Of a DNA stretch of 38,654 bases, positions 1 through 11,011 are shown piece after piece. Numbering within the stretch: position 1 is the first letter of the stretch; each line of letters begins with the position of its first letter. The notes beneath the pieces are model-generated. The model worked only from the letters and a program-made list of their open reading frames with translations. It was not told the origin of the DNA and did not search any database. The DNA lies in assembly GCA_039111635.1 (NCBI GenBank), contig JBCAQO010000069.1, positions 1 through 38,654 on the forward strand, given 5' to 3'. The DNA comes from Heterobasidion occidentale. Lineage: Eukaryota > Basidiomycota > Agaricomycetes > Russulales > Bondarzewiaceae. Made by a program: the position numbers and the translations under genes.

Positions 1-1350
1 TCGCGTGAGGGCAAGGCTCCAAAGGCATGATAGAGAAGCTAGCCAGAGTCCAGAGGACAGGCAGCCATACACATAACCGGTGCCATGCGCACCACCGCTA
101 CTGAATTCTTGACGCACACGCAGAATTTTTACCATTCAGCCTACTGGTCGACAAAAAGTGCCATGACGAGCCACCAGGACTGGCAACCTAGCCGATGAGC
201 ATCCCCTCTACAGACACACCATAGTGGCCGCAGACGCGACAACCCGTACACCAGATCGCTCCCCTCTCCATAGGCTCCTAAACGAAGCCTACGCCATCTT
301 CCGAGCCAATTTGAACATCAAAGCCGTGCGACTCGATCCAAAGTGGCAGTCAGCCATCCAAACGAGCATTGCACCCAACAAGATGGAGCCACGAAGCCGA
401 GAAACACAACAGAGAGAAATACAGGTATATTCAGATGGATCCTAATAGAATGGGGAGTAGGGGCAGCGGCGGTCCTGTTCAGACACGGTAACGAAAAAGC
501 GAGGCTGCAACAATACCTTGGCAGAGCAAACATCACACCGTATACGAAGCAGAACTTACCGGCATCCTTCTTGCTTTACAGCTCATACAAAACGAACCAC
601 CCATCGCTCGCACGATGAGCACTGGACAACGCGCTGCAATACAGGCCACACAAGATGCCAGGAGCACCCCAGGATCGTATCTTGTCGACGCAATTCACGA
701 CAAGGTAGAGAGGAGTTCGGAGGCAGAGGCAGAGGACGACCAACCTTACGATGGTACCAGGGCAAACGTCGATATTGTAGGAAACGAGAGAAGCGACGAG
801 GACGACGAAGGCGGCAGCGAGAGGACTCACGAGCATGGACACAGTACTACCAAAGGCGATCAGGGGACAGCTTCCCTTAGCCGGTCGGCGGCAAGGAAAG
901 GTTCAACGATGGACTCAAGAAGGCGCTGGAAAAAACTCATGGAACGTCACCGAGATGGCAAAAGCTGCAGAGGATAGATCCCACAGCACCTTCGAACAGG
1001 TTTCGGAAAATCACTTCTTCTCTCCCGCGTCGACATGCCGCTACCCTTATGCAACTACGCACTGGCCACGCACCATTACAACGTCATCTACACGTATACG
1101 TCCAGACGAGTTCGAGAACCCACCTGTCCCGCGTGTGGGCACGCGATGAGATGGTGCCCACTTCCTTCTCGAATGCCGAAGCTTTACCGACAGTCGACAC
1201 CGCTTGAGCAAGCGGTAGGGCGAGCGAGCCGTACCTTTCCGAACTATATCCAACCCATCGATGTTCAAACACCTATTCGAGTTCATACACGAAACCCAGC
1301 GCTTCAAGAAGACATTCGAGACGCTGAACTGCCAAAGACCATGGAGACGG
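1..1350 (+). pseudogene. Decayed 3' end of a Tad1-like LINE (RT C-terminus and RNase H)
   Basis: Conceptual translation in shifting frames gives the end of a non-LTR retrotransposon polyprotein. From about 30 to 200 it reads like the post-RT region (a KLARVQRTG-like start, then HAEFLPFSLLVDK). At 424-443 comes an RNase H first strand (IQVYSDGS), followed by GVGAAAVLFR. The RNase H remainder lies at 620-830 (AAIQATQDARSTPGSYLVDAI, then a VDIVGNERSDE block). At 1035-1180 there is a Cys/His segment (EPTCPACGHA), and near 1265 the tail FEFIHETQRFKKTFETL. Homologous blocks jump among all three plus-strand frames and stops interrupt them, so this copy is dead. The RT catalytic core lies left of the window. 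The clade is inferred from the RT, RNase H and zinc-motif order common in fungal LINEs; a related clade is possible. Confidence 0.8.
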
Positions 1351-1650
1351 AGCTGGACGGACCTAGGAGCCGAAACGAGCGACGAACACAACCAACCACA
1401 CCCCGAGCGCGAGGAGGAGGCGGACATAGAGGAGCGACGAGACTCGTGCAGATTCGAACCGCGGAACAGAGACAGATGGCGGCCACGTTACGCACATCGG
1501 GAAAATTACTTGGTACTGATTTTCCCTGTCGGAGTTGGTCAAGTGGTGACATATAGTCACGGCTTGGAAAGCCTTTTTCTACCTTTGTATAGTCTGATCA
1601 AGTATTCACCAGAAATTTACAAAAAGAGAAGCAAGATAAGACTGAAATAG

Positions 1651-1904
1651 ATTCTGCAATCCATGACCAGAAAGATGAATTATAGCCGAAATCTTACCAG
1701 GCATTGTCATATGTTCAAATAGCGATAACGACTGAGCGTGATCTTGAAATCCATGACCAGAAAGATGAATTATAGTCGAAATCTTACCAGGCATTGTCAT
1801 ATGTTCAAATAGCAATGACAACCGAGCATGATCTTGCAGTCCATGACCAGAAGCATGAATTATAGGTGAATTTTTACCAGGCATTGTCATATGTCAACGC
1901 ATGA
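1651..1904. repeat. 90-bp direct tandem repeat, about 2.8 copies
   Basis: The string CCATGACCAGAA recurs at 1661, 1751 and 1841, exactly 90 bp apart. It is followed each time by GATGAATTATAG or a close variant and by TTACCAGGCATTGTCATATG. The third copy is shorter and more diverged, and weaker echoes of CATGACCAAGAA continue to about 1940. The array sits just past the LINE remnant and may be its 3' untranslated tail or an independent minisatellite. The minus-strand reading frame across it is only a by-product of the period being a multiple of three. Confidence 0.85.
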
Positions 1905-2000
1905 TCAAGAAATAGTTAGTGTACAGCGCATGACCAAGAAGTAAATAGAGTACAACGACAATCAGATTGTAGGGACGACTTGGATGGGAAGACGTGACAT

Positions 2001-2563
2001 TTAGGCGTTCTTTTCAACGAAGACGATTGGCACCCAGAGACCACGATCGTTGGGGATATGCAAGGATGCCCATCGATCCTTTCCCCCTTTCCTGATGCGC
2101 AAACGCCGTCCGTCCTTCGCGTATACGCGCACCTGGACGTGTTCTACTTCATCGTCCGACGTATGCATAGTGGACCTAAGGAGAGAGCACTATGAAAGAG
2201 AATCAAACAGCGAGTGAAATCCAAACTCACCGAATGCACACGGCTCCTACATCGCGTAGGGCTTCGGGCCCAGCGTGGCGGAGAAACTCTCGGACAAGTG
2301 ACTCTACCCTTGACTTCTCCTCCGCGTTCGCGCTATAGTGTTCCGAAAACGCCCACGAGACTGTCGGTTCCGATGCACGCTCTTTCCGCAGCGTCAGCAC
2401 GCGCCTAGTACCAGCGGTTTCACTCCCATGGTCCAGTGAAAACGAGAGATGCTCACCTCGAGCGAGTGTTTCTAACAAGCGTGATCGTTAGCGACGCTAG
2501 CGCAGAACACAGCGTGCTGTGTGCTCACCTTGTCCCCCTCCTTCCCTTATGATAGCGTGTCAT
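2001..2563 (-). CDS. Small four-exon hypothetical protein, 132 aa
   Basis: The model has exons 2563-2529, 2471-2457, 2404-2231 and 2175-2001, with introns of 57, 52 and 55 nt. All begin GTGAG and end in TAG, and a CTAAC branch-like site lies in the first. The joined frame is 399 nt with no stop until 2001. The protein starts MTRYHKGRRGTR, has a charged middle (SRVESLVREFLRHAGPEAL) and ends WVPIVFVEKNA. No signal peptide, membrane segment or known domain is visible. The matching phase at three introns argues for a real gene; the 15-nt second exon is the weakest part. I do not recognise the family. If the first two exons are wrong, the frame from 2404 to 2001 still stands. Confidence 0.55.
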
Positions 2564-3371
2564 GTTGATTCTGTGATTGACCGTGTTCAGAGGGTGTAGT
2601 AGTTGAGGATGTTTGTTGATGGAAGCTCTTGACAGAGTGCAGGTTGCGTGCAAACGTTTGCACGTTCAGAGTTTAACGGTGGTGTTCGTTTGTACGCGCT
2701 TCTTTGATTTTCTCGCGACAGACAATGCAATTAGGGATATATCCCACACCGCTCGCGGTCTGCAAGACATCTATCAGAGTGATCAGTAAGTCACGACGCA
2801 CGCTAATGGCTTATACTGTACAAATAAAAATCAGTAACGGCAACGCTCTGTACAGAACGCACGATACACAGTGAAGACTCGTAACAATGTCCCATTTTGA
2901 CAGATAAAGATTCTAATGTCGCCAGTGCATCCGTATCTGTGAAGAATTCCTGATGACCTAGCGATTAGAGGTTTTAGATGAATATTTCGTAAGCGTTATG
3001 TGTCGCGTGACCAGGAAACGCGTCGTAACGCACCTGTCACATCGCGGCCGTAGTCACGTCACTCGCATACGCTCGACACGCGCGCCCGTCCTCGCTGCGG
3101 CCACAGTCCGCACGTCATTCCTCGGCCGCCCTGCTCCCCGCTCCCTCGTCGAATCCCTCCGCAAGTCCCAGGAGCGCGGCTGACTCGCTCACACTCGGAT
3201 GAGAGGCTCCTGCATCCGTCCTCAGGTCGTTCCTGGGCCTCTCTGCTCCCCGCTCCCTCGTCGGCCCCCATTCCAGTAGAATCATGCCAGGGGTGTGGGG
3301 TGTTACTTTCCCAGCCCTCCCTGATTAAGAGATGTACGTAGATGTGATTATCGAAGAATCGTGCAATAGAA
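2564..3371. other. Intergenic; short 21-bp direct repeat, no gene seen
   Basis: No multi-exon frame could be built here. A 21-bp string beginning CTGCTCCCCGCTCCCTCGTC occurs twice, at 3131-3151 and 3243-3263, inside a CpG-rich stretch (about 3000-3280). This may hold the lower-coordinate end of the Plavaka element, but no inverted match to the 7.6-8.4 kb side was found by eye. Confidence 0.5.
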
Positions 3372-6300
3372 TTATGAAAACACCATGTCCTCGGCATCAA
3401 ACATCGTTGTGTCCTCATCTACACTTTCCGGATCTTCCATGGATTCCTCTGAATCTGACACATCCTCCCATCCCTCTGCCTCACGATCTTCCAAGGCCAG
3501 CTCTGGGTCTTCTCTCTCCTCCATATCCGTATCCTGAAGATCGGGCACCCGTGTCGTGGGCTCTGGTTCCTCAAGAAATTCCAAGGGCCCTTGTCGTCCA
3601 GAAGGAATGACAGGAGTTGATCGTTCGTGGGCATGAATGTGCCCAATGCCCATACCCCAGTGATAACGCATCAGAATATCACGATCAGCAAACCTAGACG
3701 CGAGACCGTGAGTCGGGCTTTCATATGCCGAGTACGATGTTCACTCACCGATTCACATAGTAAGCCTTCCAGTCCTGTCCGTCCTTGGCACATCGGGAGA
3801 GACCCATCCCATCTGCATGCCGAGGACCTTTTGCGAACGCTGGGATAATGTGACATTCCCGGAGAACGTCTACTGGGTCTAAAAATCCAAAGGAATCCTC
3901 CCTGTTCAAAGGGGGAAAGCGGAGACAATCTAATTCGCAAGTGTCCCAACCATCGTCCGTCGCAGGCATGGTCTCATACCATCTGACCCACAAGAAGTCC
4001 ATACGACGAGGGCAGTAATCCAACATGCCGGAGCCGGTGTAGATAACATTTGCATGGTAAATTCCAAGGACTTGCGCATACCAAAAATGATGACTTGTTG
4101 CATCGGAATCCACGTTAGCCAACACCATGACATTGCTGCGAGAGTGACCTGGATGAATGTTGTCCTGTCCTCGTTGAACATCGTAAGTCGTGTAATTGAA
4201 ACGCGCTAACTTGTGCAAATAGAGCTTGTCGTGCTTGAAGAAGATGAGATCGCAGTCGTCCCGCTTTGTAGGGTCCCGGACTGGAATTTCAGTCCTCAAA
4301 TACTCAGGAAGCGTAGCGGCTTCGACCTGTAACACAGTTTGTATGCGCGGAAGAAGATGAGCCCTGAGCTTGGACAAGAATTCCTGAAGATCATAAGTGT
4401 CTGATAGTTTCACATGAGAAAATGATCAACGTACTTTGATGGCGGGATCTCCTGAATTTCGCTGTAAAAAGAGAGGAAGAACCACAGGGCACTTTTCCGT
4501 TTCGCCAATATGATACCGCTGTTTCAAATCCTTCGAGACGGACTCTTGTTTGCCGTGTTTATAGGAAAGCTGGCGGATGCGAGTCTCACGTCGTTCGATC
4601 TGTGTGAGTTGCTTTGTATAATTTTTGCCGCTTGTACGCAAGAAACTACCTTTGGGTCTAAGATGTTCACGTTCACCCTGTGAATGTGTCAATATTCGCA
4701 GGAAGCACACAGAGAAAAACAGGCACGGACCGATTGAGAAGAATATGAATCTGTTGTCCCAAATGCTATAATAGATCGAACATAGTCACCAAGAGAGTGA
4801 ATCTTGTAAGTTTCCAAATTGAATGACTTGGGCTTTCTGGCTGTATCCGCTGAACTGCTTGCGAGCACAGATGCAGGACGAGGAAGTTTGGCCATTTTAT
4901 TTTGCTGGCGTCGTTGTCGAGCAGCGCTCTCTTTTGCGAGCTCCCGAGTATTGAAAGCAGAGCATGTGTTGTCGACAAATTCTCGAAGACGCTCTCCCAA
5001 AACAGCGGTCAGCGTAGCTAAAAGGGAAAGGGTGTGATCGGTGTGCATTCGAAGTTTTGCCAGTCCATGCCAGTGAGTCAGTACAAACAAGAGCTGCAAG
5101 ATCTGGTGATTGTGCGGTTCAGGCAGGAGTCCTTCGAAGACGGGGATTGAACACTGCAGCAGATCTCAGAACGAAAACACCAGTCAAGGAGAACTGATCC
5201 TACCTGTAGAAGGTCTTCATAGTCTCGGGCAGCCATCCTCTTCAATTCGGAAGCATTTCTAGATATACGTTTGATCGCATCTCTACCGAACGAAGGTACC
5301 TGTCGGTACCTGACAGAAGATTGAGCCACCTGGTCGTTGACGACAAGACTCTGCATACCTTCGGTCTAAGATGTGCTTTAGCCCTTCGTCCTCGCAATCG
5401 AGGATGCGGAGAAGGTGTATAAACAATGACTTCCACACGCCAAGCTCAATTTCGTGCAAGAGATCGACAACAAACATGTCAAACATGTTGAAACCAAGCG
5501 GTGCCAGTCTTTCCGAGAATGCATTCTAGATGAATGTTTAGCTTACTTGGATGTTCACGCCATAGAGCGAGAAACTTACTGTTGTTGGGACCAAAGATTC
5601 TGGCTTCAACAGCTTTTCTACGGCAGAACTGTTTACTGCAAAATTTTTGTGATAGATTATTTCCCGAGCAAGCGACACAACAACCCGACGGTGTTGGTCA
5701 TCCACGCGAGCCAGTGACACCCGTTGTGCCATATCCTGAGGCATACCGATGTTATGCACCCGGGATAGAGGAATCAGGCAACGTGGGCAAGGACAACCAC
5801 CGAGATTTCGTATGCTGGCGAGAATGATCCTGGGACACATGATTGAGTGATGGGGTACTCCGTGATATCAAAAAGGGGAAAAACAGACTTTTCAGGATAG
5901 TCAGCAGAGTAAGTGAATATTCGAGGATAGAACCGTCGTTTGACTCCATCACAACACTCAATGACAATGCCGTGCGCATAGGCATGCAGAAATTCGTCGT
6001 CAAGGAGTAGCCTCCATTGGGCCTGTAACATATCGCGCTGACAATGGGCCATGAAAGCGCTGTTGGGTCCCTTTCCTCCAATTCTTTCGGCAGCAAAATC
6101 CTTGAAAGCGTCCGGGAGCTATTTCGTTTCGTCAGTGTCGTTCGTCTGTAGAATGGAAGCGATTTACCTTTTCGAAGTAAGCTATATGAGTGAAGGAACG
6201 ACAAGATGGTTTACACCGGCGATACTTCGATTCATTGCCAAGTGCAAGATAGGCAGGCCACAGTTTGGCATCGCCGAAGGTCGAAAGATGAGTGCCGTCT

Positions 6301-7580
6301 GATGCAAACATCAGCGCGGCGACAACTCTTTCAAGGCTACACCCTGGTTCTCCTGGACTTTCCTGCAGAGCGTTGTGTGCATCCAAAAAAGCCTCTGATG
6401 TATAGGCTTCTCCGTGGACTTGTACTGCCTCTGGAGCACTACCAGGTTGGCATAGCAGTTTATATGGCTCGAGATGTAAGTGGGGAAAGGTTGTCGGGTT
6501 GGTGATCTTTTCCTTAATCACAGACACTAACCGTCGATGATGGAAACTTGTGACGACATAATCCTGCGCCCCTGGTTGAAGACATTTCTTGTGGAACGGG
6601 ATAGATATCTTGACGGTGTCGTGTATCCACCCATCCTCCTCTTGTTCGTCCTCCCAATTATCCTCATCCTGACCAGCCAGCTTGCGATCAATACTGCTCC
6701 ATGGCGTTTTTCTGACGTCCTCCGGGCGAAAATCGGTACTGCCGACGATGTCGATGAGATTTTTGAAACTCGATTGAGATTTTCGTACTCCATCGTTCCA
6801 GTACCATTCACCGAGAAGAAATGACGAGCGATTGGGATAAGGATAGAATGACGGCGCAGAAGAAGACTCAGGGAGGGCATTCGAGTCATCCTGCGTTGAC
6901 AAAGCAGGCTTTTCAGCGACTCGTTCGGGATCGTGTGCTGGAAAGTCAGTGGCATGATACTGACGAAACAACCCAAAAATGTTTCGGGGAGACTTCAAGA
7001 TCTGTCGCAAAGACTTTTGAATCACCTGAGGTGGATCGGAAGAGAGGGCTACGGTGGGAGGCGACTGCATCGGAGTTATAGACGCGGAAGAAGATGGCTC
7101 TGATAGCGACTGCAACTGAACGGGTAAAGCTGCCGGGGGCTGAGGCAACATGTCACGATAACGTTTAGGAAGCCTGGTATTTGCTCTACGAGGCCTGCGT
7201 TCTGCCAGAGAAAGGTTTGGGTCATCTTGATTTGCGGAGGACGACTGTGGAATAGACTGAAAACCTTAAGATACAGATGAGGGCGAAACTTTGAGATGTA
7301 AACTCACCTGTTGTACAGCTGGTGTAGGGACCTCTGCGATCGACAATGCTGGCTCCAAGACCTCCGCGACCAACGGTGCTGTCTCCAAAACTGCTCTGGA
7401 TCCATCAGCATCCGTTCGACGACGTTTCTTCGCAGCCCACACTTCTTTGGCTTTTGCTAGCGCCTCAGAAAACCTTTTCTTGGTTTTCTGACATGTGCGC
7501 CTGTGGTAAGTGAGCGCCGATGGCAGCGAGAATGACCTTCCGCAAACACAAGACTCGCTGAAAGCCGGCGGCAATTCCAT
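3372..7580 (-). CDS. Plavaka-family DDE transposase, ten exons, 1245 aa, apparently intact
   Basis: Exons: 7580-7308, 7256-6168, 6118-5889, 5829-5580, 5525-5359, 5309-5204, 5153-4731, 4677-4435, 4383-3749 and 3693-3372. Introns are 49-59 nt, all GT-AG, and the 3738-nt joined frame has no internal stop. Residues 11-30 form a C-x-C...H-x3-C zinc finger, followed by a basic linker and RRANTRLPKRYRDMLPQP. Later blocks typical of fungal Plavaka transposases include MFASDGTHLSTFGDAKLWP (Asp near 411), GGCPCPRCLIPLSRVHN, MFDMFVVDLLHEIELGVWK (Asp635, Glu639), RFNYTTYDVQRGQD, FLWVRWYE, IIPAFAKG and MRYHWGMGIGH, then an acidic tail. The likely catalytic acids lie in the SDGTH, VVDLLHE and YEDLLQ blocks (inference). 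Plavaka is a CACTA/EnSpm-related cut-and-paste group. It is transcribed divergently from the deaminase gene, and a pair of 15-mers lies 330-385 bp upstream of the start codon. No terminal inverted repeats were recognised. Confidence 0.9.
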
Positions 7581-7908
7581 GAAAATCGTGTGGCCAGAGG
7601 AGGTCGAATGATACAAGCGCGGGTGGGGACTTTCAGCGCAAGCGATGGTCTGTCAGCTTATATGTAGAAAGACATGACTCGCTCGCTCGCTAAGATGTGT
7701 TTTGCCGATCGGATCTCAAATCGTTATGCGCTGTAGTGAAGTAGAATAGCTTCTATGAGGAGAAGACTACTCAGAAACCCAAGACCAGAAAGTGCTCATC
7801 ACATTTTTACGGTCAACCGTCTTGTACCACAAAACCCTCTAACATCCGAACCACCGATGAGTGCCTGGAGAGGCTCCAAACGCCGTTGAGACAGAGACAG
7901 TCTAACAC

Positions 7909-7965
7909 CCTGCAATGAGCAAGGAGCCAGCTGCTGATGACCAAACAATGCCTGCAATGAGCAAG
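7909..7965 (-). promoter_or_regulatory. Paired 15-mer CTTGCTCATTGCAGG upstream of the transposase
   Basis: On the minus strand the exact 15-mer occurs at 7965-7951 and 7923-7909, start-to-start 42 bp, in the same direction as the transposase that starts at 7580. The same 15-mer is present as pairs at 13912-13972 and 30311-30368. Role unknown; candidate transcription-factor site, 5' leader element or subterminal transposase-binding site. Confidence 0.7.
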
Positions 7966-8368
7966 CGCCGTTCGGAGATGACATGGAAGAGGTGCCATGG
8001 AAGAGGTGCCATCCTTGGGGAGTATACAGTTAAATGAAGCAAAGATGGGCCAGCGATGGGTGAAGAGTTGGAAAGGGGAGTTGTAGCCGTCACGTGTGAC
8101 GGATTCTGCCGGCACGAGCTCCATCGGAGTTGCAACCGATTTCTTTGTAGCGGCCAGGCTCATTTTAGTGTTTCTACCCACCAATTGTTGCACATACAGT
8201 ACCTATCTTAGCTTCTTGGAATACAACCTGTCATTTTTTCGTATTTTTAAAATCAAGAGAAAGCGATGCTGAGGCACTGCTGAGTCTGTCTGAACACTGG
8301 CGATTGACCGAGATAGTCCAGGATAGTCCCTGATCAATCTTCCGCGTCTCTTCCGGATGCAATCGACG

Positions 8369-8377
8369 TATATATTA
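8369..8377 (+). promoter_or_regulatory. TATA-like element (TATATATTA)
   Basis: This AT-rich octamer-plus lies about 118 bp before the chosen ATG at 8487 of the deaminase gene. That distance suits a fungal promoter with a short 5' leader. Confidence 0.4.
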
Positions 8378-8486
8378 GTAAGTGAAGGTCAATATGGCGT
8401 CACCCCACATTCACTGCTACCTTTGCTTACTACGTCCTGTCTCCGAGCTTCAGTTCCCATTCCCCGCCTTTACTATCGTCGAAATC

Positions 8487-10744
8487 ATGAACGCGTCCGA
8501 GTCCCTGGTCAACAAGATCAACAAGTTCAAAACCATCACCACCTTGATCATGGTTATCCTTTATCTTCGAGGACAAAATAATTCGCTATCCCAGACGCAG
8601 ACGGTCTACAAAGACAAGAGACAAGTCGTCGAAAGGCCCCAGTCACAGCACCGATTGCTCGATCAGCTTGCTACACTGCTTGTCAGAGACCGCGAAGTGG
8701 TGGCTGTGGCGGCAGGTATGCAGAGGGGCGCTAACGTCAGCCTCGTCGTCTCGGTCTCACATCAACGCGACATAGACGCTTCCATAGAATGCGCGGAAGA
8801 CCAAGTAATGCATAACTGCATCATTACCACCAATCCGACACACCCCAATGAGGCGAGAGGGAAGACCGATCTCGCAGCAAAGACGAAGACGACGGGGACG
8901 GGCGCGGAGAAGGGAAAGAAAGTTCTGAAATCGGAGGTTCAAGCGAAAGTGGAGAAGAGAGTGAGATTGGAGACAGAGTCTCAAGTGAGGACGAGGACAA
9001 CTGCTGCGACAGATGAGGCGATGACCACAAGGAGCATAAGCTCAGAGGCGAGGACGGGGGCGACAGAGCCGTCGAGAGGGAAGATGAATCGGTCAGTAGC
9101 AATGAAGGGTAAATCGGAGACGAATGAGGAGGATCGGGGACAGGATGTCGTGCCATTTACAAAGGCCATGTTAAATGAACAAAAGAAGTGAGTGCGAACT
9201 TTCTATCGAATGATAACCTTTCTGACATAGTTCATAAAGCATGAAGTTTGATGAGCACGTCTCGGAGGTGATCGAGTTACTCAAGAAAGAGGACACCACA
9301 CCTTACAGCCTGGGCGTTCACGTCGTTTCTCGTGGCTACCGCAAGATGCGCTCTCGACTCAGGTGTACGATGTCTACCGCCTTCCTCAGCAAGATCTTGA
9401 ATGCCGAACCTGACAGATTGCCTGAACTATTCAAGAAGAAGTCTACATTACGCAAAGAACGGGACCAAGTCCTTTCTGGAGAGCTCATAGCACGTTGGTG
9501 GGGCATCGACCTTTTCGGCGTGGAGCACGGAGGACTCGAGTTGAAAACCCGAGCGCAGAACAATGACGTTCTTTTTGTCAAGGAGACATGCGTGGCCTTC
9601 CATCATACCTTGTGCTTGGCTCTGAAAGGCTATCAGACCTGTTTGGACGAGATTTCCAAAGCCCAGCCAGACAATTTCGGCGCGATGATGAACAAGACCT
9701 GGCTTTATGTCACTCTTTTGGAAGCATTTGCATATTCCAACGCTTTCGCAGACTACCTGACTCTCGCCATTCCCGATATATTCGACCATCCCTTCGCAGG
9801 TACAGAACCCAAGTATACCACACCATCTAGAGAGTCCCAGGGCCAGCCAAATACGTGGGAGGAACAAGCAGTGGTGGACGACGATGATACAGATATGTTC
9901 GTCACTGTGGGCTCGACACCGATTGACGCATACAAGCAGTGGCTGCGTCGACAGGTTGTGATACCATTCGCTGTTCACGGTCTCGTGGGTTCGGCACAGT
10001 ATCTTCGGAACATCACTTACACTGTCATTTCTGCCGAACATCCTGGGACAGACATGGCACCCTGGGAAGAGGTGGTGAAGGAGGTATTGAGCGAGAACGA
10101 CGAGACTGCTCGCACGAAGACAGTGATCGACGAACTCAAATTATTGATGACGAGGGACGCCGAGAAGGCGGGGAGCTCAATTAGCCGCCACTGCAAGAAT
10201 TTACTATCGCCGACTCCCATGTTCCAAGGGAGTATCCATTGCGAGTGTCTCTTGGCTAGCGTCCTGGACGGGAAGAACCTGGACAATGGGAGCATGTTGC
10301 TTGCTGCACATGGTGTTAATCCGGAAAGTTTTCACCCCCTACACCTTCCAATGCCAATATTGACATGGAGATTTACAGAGCGACATAGACCCCTGCTACG
10401 TCGGCACGTCTAAACTCGCATGCCCTGTCTGCCATTTCGTGAATTCCGAATTAGGCGCGCGCAAGTGGCTGGCGAAACCGAATCACAATTTCATGTTCCC
10501 CTGCGCGCTGCCACGTGAGCTTCGTGAGGATATACACACGAGGGCAGAGATCCATTTCAAGGCCATATTGCTGGACTTACTCGATGTATTACTCAAGCCG
10601 AAGCCGCGACATTCGCGGACCGATTCCGCTCAAACCGAAGGTTATCAGACGGACAGTGAACGCAAGAGCCTTGAGGTCTTGAAGGCGAAGCGAGAGATCG
10701 ATCGTCACAACGTGTCTGTAGACCGTGCTCTATGGATAAACTGA
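8487..10744 (+). CDS. OTT_1508-like deaminase-fold protein, three exons, 713 aa
   Basis: Exons 8487-9187, 9240-10314 and 10379-10744 join into one 2142-nt frame. The first intron is 52 nt (GTGAGT...AAG). The second is 64 nt with a weak donor (GTTAAT) and a good TTTACAG acceptor. The N-terminus has HRLLDQLATLLVRDREVV, then a Lys/Glu/Thr-rich linker (about 150-225). The C-terminal half carries H567-C-E in GSIHCECLLAS and C607-P-V-C in VGTSKLACPVCHF, 40 residues apart. This is the HxE...CxxC zinc pattern of the deaminase superfamily, and the surrounding SK..C..C context suits the OTT_1508-like family that is expanded in mushrooms. Substrate is unknown. The ATG at 8487 was chosen because a TATA-like run precedes it; an in-frame CTG/ATG-rich extension to 8382 is possible. 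The function call is from the motif only. Confidence 0.7.
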
Positions 10745-11011
10745 AGACGGCCAGTTTTGAGTGTTGAAATGCAGAAGGTCAGGCTTCTGGGGTAGTCCGA
10801 GAGCGCTTGTAGGTTTCTTCCGCATTCTAATTAGCGCCGTTTAGTCACCATTCGTAGATCGAAAAGAACGGTTGAAAGGTACTTCGAATACGAGAGACGG
10901 CATTTTCACGATCCGAGACACGGCGTTGTTTGATACATGTATATCATTCTGAATGGCATCAGACTTGCGACATGAACCTATTGCGTGAGAGGGCAAAAAA
11001 AACATGCGAAA

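Larger units (their letters stand above)
7581..8486. other. Divergent intergenic region between transposase and deaminase genes
   Basis: About 900 bp separates two divergent start codons. It holds the paired 15-mer at 7909-7965 and a TATA-like run at 8369-8377, and no additional gene was found. A 20-bp tandem duplication (TGCCATGGAAGAG repeated) lies near 7980-8015. Confidence 0.5.

Noticed and set aside
3000..8400. CACTA-type terminal inverted repeats for the Plavaka element
   Set aside because: Only isolated GTAGTG or CACTA-like strings were seen, with no matching partner on the other side of the transposase gene.
9336..10041. Minus-strand frames opposite the deaminase exon
   Set aside because: They are antisense shadows of a well-supported coding exon with intact motifs.
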